Of a stretch of 64,000 nt of DNA, positions 40,201 through 52,200 are shown piece after piece; positions within the stretch are counted from its first letter, which is position 1, and each line of letters starts with the position of its first letter. Position numbers and translations under genes: made by a program. The notes under the pieces were generated by a model. It saw only the letters and a list, made by a program, of their open reading frames with translations, ran no database searches and had not been told where the DNA came from. The stretch is from positions 23,362,055-23,426,054 of the forward strand of contig CM070912.1 in the NCBI GenBank assembly GCA_036417435.1. The letters run 5' to 3'. The DNA is from Inia geoffrensis (taxonomy: Eukaryota > Chordata > Mammalia > Artiodactyla > Iniidae).

Positions 40201-43200
40201 TAATAAGCAGTCAAGCTAAGGCCTCTAGACTCAGAAAGGTGACGGTGACAGCAGCTAACACTTGCAAAGCATGTGCCATGTGCTGGGTGCTGGTGTAAGC
40301 ACTTCACATATATTAACTCATGTAATCCCCTGTAATCACCCTAAGAGGCAAGTACTAGGTAGCACCCCCACTTTACAGATGAGTAAACTGAGGCACAGAG
40401 CTCAAGCTCTTAAGCACCTTGTCCCAAACTACAGAATTACCAAACAGTAGAGCCAGGATTCAAACCCAGGCAGTCTGGATCCTGAGTTTGCCCTCTTAAC
40501 CCCCATGCTATGCTGCCTCTCTAAATGATACTCCAGAGGATGCTGCGAACTCACCGCCTCCAGGGGCGGCTAGTAATGTTTATGAGTGAACTGGGGCAGG
40601 GAGGACCATGCAACCTGGACAGTATACACCCAGGTTAAATGCAAGAATGTGAGCCCACAGTTAGATGGAATTTAAGAGAAGTCAGAATGGATTTATACGT
40701 TAAATTTACTAATTTTTATGAGTTGGCAAGATTCATGATCTTTAAAAGCACATGCAGGCTAATTGAAAGAGTTCAGCAGCTGAGCGACCATGCACAGCCT
40801 CTGCAGCAGGCATGACCGTTTTACACTATACGAGGTGGCTTCCCGAGAGATGGCTACCGTTGGCTTTCACAGTTAGACCCTGTCCCCAGACACCCGGAGT
40901 TTGCTCAAGCATCACAGTGAGAAAAACGCCTTCAGAAAACCAGCCCAAAGAAGGCTCCTGTGAGCTTGGCCAGCCGCGCCACTGGCATCTTTCCCTCGAT
41001 CAGCTGGTACCTCAGGAGGACTGAACACAATGCGCAGCTCGAGAATTAATCAGAGAGCAGCCACCGAGACTGACCTCACCTGGCAGAAACACAGGAAGCC
41101 CCGCCCCTCCCTGGGTTCAACAACTGACTTGCTCACCTCCTCAAAATCATCCAGCTCCTCCAGCCTGGTCCGAACCTTCTCCGACATTGCGGATATGGCA
41201 GTCCCAGCTTTGCCTAAACAGAATGGATTCATGTCACACAGGTGGCTTTCCTCTGTCACCAATACCCCCAAAGGAAGGCATCTTTCACTTTACACTTCAT
41301 CATGAATAAAGAAGCTGGGGAACAACATCATTACAGAAAATTCCCTGAGATTTTGAAAGCAACTTCCTTACGTAACCAAAGTTTCATCTGAAACATTTCT
41401 GCTTAGGAGCTGCCCGTGGGAATGCAGTGGGCCAGCCTCAAAAAGGTTCTGCGACATCTGATATTTACAAACTTTTCACTGAATCATTTGTTTATTCCTA
41501 AAGAAAGGCAGTCCAGATAAGGATGCCAAAAATCCGTCATTTAATTGTTTTCCACAAACAAAAGGCCCTCTCAGGCTCATATTCACAGTGCAGAACTGTG
41601 GTACTAACAACTAACAAAACAACAATCCCACTGTCTGTCCAGAGGTGGAAACACTAGGGCTTCAAAGCCGTCTCTTCAAGCAAACAGGACTAGTGAGCCT
41701 CCTTCCATCATCTGTCAGCACAACTCTTCCCATCAGCAGGGGCTGGTGGGGAGAGAAGGAAAGGACTCCAGGCCACAGGCCAGTCACAGGACAGGGCTCT
41801 CTGGCCAGCTGGCTGCTGCCCTCCAGAGCCTCCTGGTTCAGAACCCTTTCTCCATCTTAAGGGTGTTTCTGTTCTAGACCAGAGGTTTCCTTGCTCCTGC
41901 CTACCGAACTCACTCTCAGGAACTAAAGTTTACTCTTCTAAGGCACTGCTTTCTTAGCTCTCGTGTTAACTCACAGATTTGTCTGGGATCAGCTGAGAGC
42001 ATGGTACAATTATTTAATTACTAACAACTACTAAAATTAAGAAGTTTCCAAACAATTTGATTTTTTTTACCTTACTTCTACTTTTCCCTTCATTTTGAAA
42101 TATAGTACAGAACATGCATATATGTACATTTTAACAGATAATGATAAAACCTTTGTAGCCACCACCCCGATTGTACACTGTCTTGCTTCTTTCATTCACC
42201 ACTGACTTGAGTTCATGAAGTTTACCCCTGTCATTGCATACAGCTGTAGCACACACATTTTCACCACTGCTTAGTATTTTCCATTGTGTGACTACATCAC
42301 AGTTTATTTCTTATTCTACCGTCAGTGGATCCTCGGGTTGTATCCTGCTTGGGGTTACTATGAACAAGACGCTGTAAACATTTCTGTGCATGTCTCCTGG
42401 TTCATATATGCATGCATTTCTTCAGGGTAGATTCTCAAACTTTTACAGGAATCACTTAAGGATGTGTTAACATGCAGATTCTGATTTTTACTAGGTCTGG
42501 CAGGGCCTGAGACTCTGCATTTCTAATGAGCCCCCAGTGACGTCAATGCTGCTGGTCCTTGGACCACACTTTAAGAAACATGGATTTGGGCAGAGCTGAA
42601 AAAATGCATTCTATAAAAGGCCATATATAAGTATTTTAGGTTTTGTGAGTCATACAGTCTCTGTCACAACTACTCAACTCTGCCATTACAGCACAAAAGC
42701 AGGCACAGACAATATGTAAACAAACCGTCATGGCTGTGTTCCAATAAGACTATTCACAAAATCAAACAGTGGGCCACATTTGGCCTCCGGGATACAGTTT
42801 GCCAATTTCTGATCTAGGGTATATCCTAACAGTGGAACTGCTAAGTCAAAGGGTTGGCCCATCGTCAATTTGAACAGATAATGCAAAAGTGCTTTACACA
42901 GTGGTTGTGTCATTTTACACTCCCACCAGCAGCACATGAGCGTTCCTGTTGCTCTACATTCTCACCAGCAAGTGATATTGTCACTTTCTGATCTCCCCAA
43001 ACTGGTAGATATGCAATGCTACGATTTACTTTTTTATGGTTTGGGGTCAAAGTTACGCCCATAACAAAGGTGCTCCGACTCTCTTGACTTCTAATGTGCT
43101 GCCTCAACCTGCAGAGAACGAGGAGAGTTGCAGCTGCCATACCAGCAATTTGCACATAAACTACGGCTGTGCTCCTCTGCACCCCAATGATACAGAATCT

Positions 43201-46200
43201 AAAACAGTGGCTTCATAATCACCCAGAAGCTTTAAAAACGGAATTCCTGGGTCCCCCTCCTCAAGCTTGATTCAATAAGTGGAGTGGGGCCCAGTGGTCT
43301 GTATTTTTATGAAATTTATATATTCCTCAGGCGACTCTGCTGAACAGCTCATTTGAGACACCCTGGTCCAGATTGTGTCTTGGCACAAGAAATTGAGAAC
43401 TGCCGTATTCAGGGACCAGTGGCTGATAAGACTGAGCGTGTGGCTCCCCTTACCGGTGCATCTGTGTTTTCACGAGGGATAAAGACTTAAGGCAAAGGAA
43501 AGGATCTGTACAAAGGATAATTTCAACCATTTCCCAGCCAGTGAGAGGCACATAGATGGGAGACTACTGCTCTGTAATCCCAAAGTCAAGGACTGAGTTT
43601 CTGTTTACCTCCTAGTAAACTCTTTGGTCTTTTTTTTTTTTTCCTTCGTCATCTAAATATGTATTTTGATTCTACTAAGTCTATACAGAATCTAGGAAGT
43701 AATAGCTTCTATTGAATTAAACATCAGGATTGGATGTTTTTTTCCTTTGGAAAATTATATTAAAGAGGCTGGGGAACAACAGAGTTCCCCATCAAAACAG
43801 TAACAACAGCAAAAACTCACCTTTTTCAGATCCCATAAAAAGATTCTGCAGAGGCAAAAAATATATGTTAATATTTTTTAAAACTTACTGGACCCTGTGA
43901 CAAAAACATTACTTATTGTTCAAGCAGCACTAAGACAACATGATCCATCGTTTTCCAACAAAGCCACTTATTTATCTAAATGAAAAACAGAAATATTTAT
44001 TCAAAGGAGGAAAATACAGCTCACTAGAAACTGCTAGATTCAAATTTCTACTCATTTCAGGACTCTCAAAATGAGCCCAAAAAAAGCAAAATTTTGAGAC
44101 AACGGTGGCAATGTGAAAGCACTTAGCTTACTCTAAATCAGGGTTTCACAACCTTGGCAATATTGACGTTATGGGCTGGAAAATTCTGTTGTGAGAGGCT
44201 GTCCTGTGCACTGTAGGATGTTTAGCAGCATCCCTGGCCTCTACCCATTAGATGCCAGTAGCACTCCCACAGTTGGGACAACCAAAAACGTCTTCAGGCA
44301 TTGCCATATGTCCCCTGGGGAGTAAAATTACTCCTGGTTGAGAATCACAGCTTTATATTAAATCAGTGCAATCAGAAAACAGTAAGAAAAAGAATTTAAT
44401 AGTCCAGCAATTCTGCCACCATTCTGCTTAACAAGTATAGACTCTGGGAGAAGGGAGCAGAACCTTCCTAGTCGCTACTGAGTTCAACCCTTCCTCCCTG
44501 CTCACAGCCCCGATTTCTGATGGGTGGGTGCACTGTGTACAGCCCATGACTACCTTCAAGACAAATGTAACTGGGCATGCTGAGGGGACTCCAGGAAGTG
44601 TTCTTTTTTTTGGCCGCACCACTCGGCACGTGGGATCTTAGTTTCCCGGCCAGGGATCAAACCCGAGCCCCGCCTGCAGTGGAAGCGCGGAATCTTAACC
44701 ACTGGACCACCAGGGAAGTCCCAAGGAAGTGTTCTTGAATGAGAGAGGGTGCATCCCACTTTCCCCTTTCCGCCTTCTAACAACTTGGACAGGAGGTAAC
44801 ACTGAACACGACAGACCAGCAAGACAGAAAGAGCTGGGTCCCTGATGACTTTGGAGCTGCCACATAGTCCTGGACTATCTGCCTCTAGACTTCTTTCCAG
44901 TATGAAGAGAGACGAACATCTCTCTTCTTTAGGGAGGGCTTCAGTTACAAGCTAGTCCTTGACGACATAAGCATTAACCTGCTTTCCCTGGCTGAGCAAC
45001 TTGCAGAGTACAAGGTAAGCCCCGGGCACTAGCCAACAACTTGACCTAGTGAGCGCCACCCAAAGGAACAGTGAACTCCCAGCCCTGGCAGAAAACCCAC
45101 CAGTGGAACTCCCTGAGCAACAGTAAGAAGTTAACCTTCTTCAGGGTGGCACTCTCCTCCCCTCGTAACTCTCACCTCCCCCAGAGACAGGACTCTGCGG
45201 CTCCAGTTCTTTCTCTGAACTGTGCCTGATCCCCGATTCTTAACACATTTTTTGAGGAACCAATCAGCACGTTTTCTCCCAACTAACATTGACATAATAA
45301 CTGAAACTTATAGAACCTCAGCGTTAGGGCAACATAACTGTGATACTGTGATTTATAAGAAGAAATATATGTTTAGTCTTTGTCCCAATTCCTGGCACAA
45401 AGCTCCTAACCCTTGGAATTTCCTAGGTGAGAGAACAATCCAGGAGTCTTCTATTCTTTTTAGGAAGCACTCTCCTGTGATTTTTTGGAAGCACCTAAGG
45501 ATGGAGGCTGGTTGTCAGAGGAACCAACCACATGATTAGAGGGTGGGAACTTTCAGTCCCACCTCCCTGATTTCTGGGGAGGGGTGAGGGGCTGGAGGTT
45601 GAATCAATCACCAGTGGCCAACGATTTAATCAATCATATCTATGTAATGAAGCCTCCATAAAAACCCAAAAGGACGGGGTTCAGGGACCTTCCAGGTTGG
45701 TGAATCAGAACACATCCACATGCTGCCGTGCTGGACCCCAAACTCCATGGAAACAGACACTCCTTTGTTCAGGACCTCACCCTAGGTATCTCTTCATCTA
45801 GTTACTGGTTTATATCCTTCAATATCCTTTGTAATAAACCAGTAGTCTAGTGAGTTCTGTGAGCCACTCTAGCAAATTAATTGAACCTAAAGAGGTGGTC
45901 ATGTGAAACTCTGATTTATAGCTAGTTGGTCAGAAGCCAGGTAACAACCTGGACTTTTTTTTTTTTTTTTTGCAGTACGTGGGCCTCTCACTGTTGTGGC
46001 CTCTCCCGTTGCGGAGCACAGGCTCCAGACACACAGGCTCAGCGGCCATGGCTCACGGGCCTAGCTGCTCCGTGGCATGTGGCATCCTCCCGGACCGGGG
46101 CACGAACCCGTGTCCCCTGCATTGGAAGGCGGACTCTCAACCACTGTGCCACCAGGGAAGCCCAACCTGGACTTTTGATTAGCATCTGATGTGGGGACGG

Positions 46201-49200
46201 AGCCCTTAAGCTGTGGGATCTGGTGCTCTCTCCAGGTAGACAATGTCAGAATTGAGTGGATTTACAGGACACCCCACTGGTGTCAAAGAACTGCTTGGTG
46301 GTGGGGGGGATGTGGCGCGAACCTACACACTGGAATCGGGTGCAGAATCGTAAAAACAAAAAAAAAACTACAAAATCTGAAGTAGACACTGGGAGAAAAA
46401 TACACTGGTACTCACAATAGAGAGCTTTTCCGTGGTAGTATAGCGGGCAAGTATTTCTCCTCGTTTGCTGGTCCAAGGCTCAAAATCTGATCCTACGATG
46501 GAGTTATCATCTCCGTCACGTTTCTTTCTGGAGTTGTCCTAAGAAAAGGCAAGACAATCTCTTCAGCAGCAATTTTTAAATCTTTTAAAAAAGTATAAGC
46601 AATCATGGTGATGACAGATGATAACACAGTATTGTATAAGTGAAATTGCTAAGACAGTAGAACTTAAATGTTCTCACCAAAAAAAGGGTAAGTATGTAAG
46701 GTAATGTATGAGTTAACTCAATGGAGGGAATCCTTTCACAACATATACGTGTATCAAAGCGTCACATTGCACACTTTAAATATCTTACAATTTTGTCAAT
46801 TATACCTCAGTAAAGCTTAAAAAAAAAAGTATGAGAAGGCAGACAATCCCTCACTGTAGAATGTAACAGATCTATCTAAAGGTTTACTATGATAAAAAAA
46901 TTTCAGGCCAATTCACCACAGATGGACAATAAACCTATCAAAAGATGCCCAAACTCATTAAGAATCAAGGAAAGGCAAACTGAAGGAGATCACTTTTCAA
47001 CAATCAGAATGGCAAGATTTAAAATGACTGATAGGGCTTCCCTGGTGGCGCAGTGGTCGAGAGTCTGCCTGCCAATGCAGGGGACAGGGGTTCGTGCCCC
47101 GGTCTGGGAAGATCCCACATGTCGAGGAGCGGCTGGGCCCGTGAGCCATGGCCGCTGAGCCTGCGCGTCCAGAGCCTGTGCTCCGCGGCGGGAGGGGCCG
47201 CAGCAGTGAGAGGCCCGCGTACCGCAAAAAAAAATAAATAAATAAAAATAAAATAATATAAAATAAAATAAAGGGGCTTCCCTGGTGGCGCAGTGGTTGA
47301 GAGTCCGCCTGCCGATGCAGGGGACACGGGTTCGTGCCCCGGTCTGGTAAGATCCCACATGCTGAGGAGCAGCTGGGCCCGTGAGCCAAGGCCGCTGAGC
47401 CTGCGCGTCCGGAGCCTGTGCTCCGCGGCAGTAGGGGCCGCGGCAGTGAGAGGCCCGCGTACCGCAAAAATAAATAAATAAAATAAAATAAAATGACTGA
47501 TAGTAGCCAGGCTGGCAAGGATGCAGGGCACAGGCACTCCAAAATACTGCTATGCTGATGGAAGTGTAAATTGGTGAACCCTTTCTGGAGAACAATGTGG
47601 CAGTAGCCATCAAAACCTTATGTATATGGGGACTTCCCTGGTGGTCCAGTGGTTGAGACTTTGCCTTCCAATGGAGGGGGTGCGGGTTTGATCCCTGGTC
47701 GGGGAGATAGGGTCCCACGCCTCAGGGCCAAAACACCAAAGCATAGAACAGAAGCAATATTGTAACAAATTCAATAAAGACTTTGAAAATGGTCCACATA
47801 AAAAAGAAAAACTTTACGTATATGTTACCAGTAATGAACTCCTAGGAAGTTACCCTGCAGAAATCCTTGCACGTAGGCACCAAGATCTATGTATGTTCAA
47901 GGACAAATGTGCCACTGCCTATACCAACAAACACCACACACGGTCTATGTGTCCATCATGGCAAATTTAAAGCATGTCCCTGGGAGTTCCCTGGCGGTCC
48001 AGTGGTTAGGACTCTGGGCTTTCATTGCCGAGGACCCAAGTTCAATCCCTGGTCGGGGAACTAAGATCCCACAAGCCGAGCAGTGCAGCCAAAAAAACCC
48101 CCAAATCATGTCCTGTTCCTTACAATACAATGCAGCTGTTCAAAATAAGAAGGTTGTTCTGTAAGTACTAATATAGAAAGTTCTCCAAGACATATTGTCA
48201 AGTTAAAAAAAAAAAAGTATATACGTTAAAAAAAAAAAAAAAAAAAAGTAAATAGCTGTGTGTAATGCCAGCAAAGAATGATGGTGGATTCTGAAGTCAG
48301 ACTGGCCAGGCTTGAATTCCAGCTTGCACGTCACTTAACATCTCTGTTCCTCTGTGTGGACCTCTTGAAATGAAGCTTAGGCAGTATGAGAACTACACTT
48401 GGAATGCACTTGGAAAATACCTGCTACGCAGTTAGCTGATACTCTTATTACTGCTGTTGTTGTTACTTATATGTGAGTATGTATGTAAATGTTCAGAAAT
48501 TGTTGTCATAAATATCTATGAAAATACAAAGAAAAAGTTGAAGAATATACATTACACTGATAACACTGATGACCTCCAGAGTGGAGAAGAGAATGAGAAC
48601 TGGTCAACTGGACTTCATCTCTAATGTTTGATTTTTTACATGAAAAATTAGTAAATTAGTTATGTAATTACATAAAAATAAATCCAAAATAAAGGGTATG
48701 AAAAGAGTGAAATGAAAATAAAGAATTTTAAAATGCTTTAAAACAAAAGAAGAAGAAGAAACAGTTTCCAGGATCTACATGCTGTGCAGCGTCATTGAGT
48801 CGGGATTATTTCAATTGTTACAACCCGAGTGCACTGCGGATTAGTTCAGTGAAAATCCCCAACCCTGCACCCACAGGACTGACCATAGCTAGGAGCATTA
48901 CCGTGGTAGCCGCCAGGGCTGCAGGGTCAGCAGTGGCCGCAAACATGGAGAGGGGGTCGGTCCCATCCAGGACGCTGCTCAGTGGGTCCACCATGGAGCT
49001 GGAGGATGAAGAGGACGTGGAGGAAGTGCTTCCTTTCCGGCTCACTTTCTTTGTCTTTGACTCTGTGACCTGTGGGGAAAATTTGTGGAGGTAAAATGGT
49101 AGTCTCCTATGACTTTTCCCAATGAAACACTCAGATGGGTTTTCCCTTGTTCCGTTATGAACTGACCATTCCTTTGCAGCAGGGACACTTACTTTTGTGA

Positions 49201-52200
49201 CAAACTGACATGACTCAGAATCCCAGCTGTCGAGGAAGGGAAGGTGAGAAATTGCGGTTAGGAAGGGAGAGACAGGGTCTTTGAGATTTAGGTGGTGATG
49301 CTATAACTGAATTCTTACAGGGCCTTCTTACTCAAAGTGTGGTCTCTGGACAAGCAGCATCCATATCATCTGCCAGCTCATAAATCTGTAGACTCCCAAG
49401 CCCCACCCCAGACCCACTGCATCCGAATTTGCATCTCGCAGCAATGGTCTAGGTGGGGTAACGAACCAGCAAACGAAAGATCCCAGAGTCGTCATTCTCG
49501 AAGACGGTCTCAGTGGCTCTGCGTGGCCAGCTCATCATCACAAAGCAGTGAGTGCCCAACTCCTCCCTTTCAGAACTGTGTACGTGTTAACAAGCCGGCG
49601 TGCGTGTTGGGCTGTGAAGCCATGTTCTTGTTCCACTGCCCCCAACGCTCCCCAACTTCAGATGACCAGACCGTGGTGAACCCCTGAGCCGAGAGGATCC
49701 AACCAGAGCCAGAGCCTGTCTGCTGAAAGCTTAGGATAACATCCAGAAGGACTAGTTAGGCTCCACTCCTTTTTAAATGAGGAAGCTATAAAAACCCAGA
49801 ACCATTCTTCAGAGAGAGAGAGAGAGGATGTAACAGAATGAAGGGGAGAGGGTGTCGGATAAAAGAGAATTTGGCCTCTGTCCCCAGTTCCTGGAAAGGA
49901 GACTCAAGTCCTTGGAGCATCAGTCATTCATAAGCCCCTCAATCACACCTGAGTTTATGCTGATGAGAGGATGCTGAAAGACCAAACATGTGATTAAAGG
50001 ACTCAGACTTTCAGCCAGGTGATAACCCTCACGGTAGAATATAACAGATCTGTCTAAAGGTTTACTATGATAAAAAATTTTCAGGCCAATTCACCACAGA
50101 TGGACAATAAACCTATGAAAAGATGAAAAAGATCTCACTTCAGCAGAGGAGAGGGAAGCTGGAGATCAAGTTCAATCATGTGGCCAAGGAATCAATCAAT
50201 CATGTGTGTCATAAAACCCCAATAAAAAGTTTGGACACCAAAGCTCAGTGGAGCTTCCCAGTTGAACACATGATGCGCTGGGAGGTGACGCACACCCTGG
50301 CTCCACAGGCAGCGGGCAAGGAAGCTCTGCATTGGGGGCCCTCCCCCTTGCCCTTTATAGCTCTTAATTTGGCTGGTCTTCATGTGCATCCTTTATAATA
50401 AAAATATAAGTATTACACTTTTCTGAGTTCTGTGAGTTGTTCTAGTAAATTATCAAACCTGAGGGAGGTCTCCAGAAACCCTTGGATTTGTAGCCAGTTG
50501 GTCAGAAGTGCAGGTGGCCTGGGGACCCCCATATTTACAGCTGGAGTCTGAAGCTAGGGCAGTTTTATTGAAGACCATGCCCTAAACCTGTGGGGTCTGA
50601 CACTAACCCTAGGTAACTTGGTGAAGTGCCTCCCACTGGTGCATGTTTGTTGTTCCTGTCTGCCTGGCATCCATTCCTCCATCTCCCAGGCTCAACAGTC
50701 CACATTTTCTTTGGGAAGGCAGCCTTGCCTGACTTTCAGCTCTTAAAGCCCTGGTGGAGTGGACTCTGCTCCTGGCTCCCAGGGTGGGCAGGAGCCCCAA
50801 CCCAACCAATCAGCATATTCTACACGCCAGTCACCAGGGTTGATTCAGGGAAGGACACATAACCCGACTGGGCAAACAGAAAATGCAGAGAAGACACTCT
50901 TCCTGCTGTTGGGTTTGAGTTCCTGAGATTGGAACCAACTCACTGGTGGGTCAGCCGCAGCCACTCGAGCCCGTGGGGATTTGAGGGGCCCTGGGAGGCT
51001 GAAGCTTGGTCTTGTGACCTCCTGCTTTATGTAATCACCTCTGTATGTTCTCAGGTTCTCTGCCATTCAGACACGTCACGTCCTCAGTGTCTAGTGGCAT
51101 CTGTCAACCTCATCCCACCCATGATGACAACCACGTAGCTTCTATTACTTGTTAATAAAAAAGTGCTAACTCAGATGAGACAATCTATGACTCTTGCTTG
51201 CCTTTTGTTTTGTTTTTTAAATAAACTCACAGATAGACTAAGCTGCTACTCAAGACAGCACCCTATATTAGTAATTAGAGTGATCTTAATATTTCAAATA
51301 GGCAAATTAAGAAGTATTTTGTTTACACCTCCAAATCAGGAACAAAGGCACCCCATATGCATGATCACCTCACTAATATGAGAAAGGGAATAAAAATGAT
51401 GGTGGGTGAGACCAACATCACAAAAAGAATGGGGCACAGAACAAACTGGTTGATTTAAATATGCAAAAGCACCTACCACTGGTAAAATGAGAAAGACCCA
51501 GGAATACTGTCTATAATTTTATGGAATAAGAATGTCACAGAGGGACCCTTGACAAAACTTACAGTTATGGGTTTCAGTGGGTGATAGTCCCCAAATTCCA
51601 GTGGTACAGCCTCCAACCGGCATGATGCAAACTCAGCCTTGTAGTTCCTGTTCCTGGAATGCCTGGTAAACAGCAAAACCCAGAAACCAATTAGTTGGAG
51701 ATGCATACACACTAAAAACTTTTTGCTGAGACTTCCTCATTTATGAGACAGTTTACAGTAGAACAGTATTCTTACCAAGACCAATAAGAAGTGGTAAATT
51801 TAAAAAAACATTTAAAAAAAATCAGTTTGAAGGTATAAGGAGCTGCCGAGGCAAACAAGACCTGCGAGGACAGACGCCAGAACAAGGGAAGCTCACTGAA
51901 GTGAAGCTAACTTTCTTGCCCAGCTATCTCTCACAGAGCATTTTGATTCTTGGCATGGGACAAGAGCCAGGCAGAGGGCAGCGGCTAGGGGGCAGAGTAG
52001 CCAAAGAAGCTTTAAGGAAAATTCACAGGGCTGTAGAGATAAACTAGGGTTCAGGGCTATGGAGACAGCCAGGGCTTGAAGGAAGAGATTCTGAAGAGAA
52101 GGCAGTGCAGAGAAGTGAGAGATTCGGTCTTGGTTTCCCCTCAAAGTATTCTGCAATTAAGTTGTGGAAGAGCAAGAGGAATAAGCCAAGTAGACGAAGA

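Larger units (their letters stand above)
37492..41136 (-). other. VPS35L: VPS35L intron 6
   Basis: Holds MIR (37.7 kb) and L2 (37.83-38.35 kb) pieces, a 5'-truncated L1 on the minus strand with a target-site duplication (38.55-39.17 kb), an unassigned ancient repeat (39.24-39.55 kb), a poly-A tract (39.63 kb) and a MIR (40.24-40.53 kb). Nothing named between 40.55 and 41.13 kb. Confidence 0.75.
41214..43820 (-). other. VPS35L: VPS35L intron 5
   Basis: The first 850 bases are unrepeated. From 42.08 to 43.03 kb an old minus-strand L1 is split by two hAT-type elements. A further MER5A-like piece lies at 43.19-43.38 kb. Confidence 0.75.
43846..46415 (-). other. VPS35L: VPS35L intron 4
   Basis: Contains a MER20-like element (44.14-44.35 kb), a short CHR SINE (44.6 kb) and an ancient LTR interrupted by a long CHR SINE (45.53-46.30 kb). 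The segment 44.8-45.5 kb shows no recognised feature. Confidence 0.75.
46539..48901 (-). other. VPS35L: VPS35L intron 3
   Basis: Over a kilobase of this 2.4-kb intron is SINE or L1: an L1 3' end and ORF2 fragment (46.59-47.02 kb), two tandem CHR SINEs, a longer CHRL-type and a short CHR-type, then a MIR (48.27-48.46 kb) and an AT-rich stretch. Confidence 0.8.
49070..51562 (-). other. VPS35L: VPS35L intron 2
   Basis: Holds a MER5A-like piece (49.32-49.45 kb), an ancient LTR at about 49.95-50.62 kb with a foreign 92-base insert, and an unassigned repeat (50.63-51.16 kb). The remainder has no named feature. Confidence 0.75.

Noticed and set aside
46990..47718. 242-codon minus-strand open frame
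   Set aside because: Spans two tandem CHR SINEs and part of a third. The repeated peptide blocks are SINE translation, not a repeat protein.
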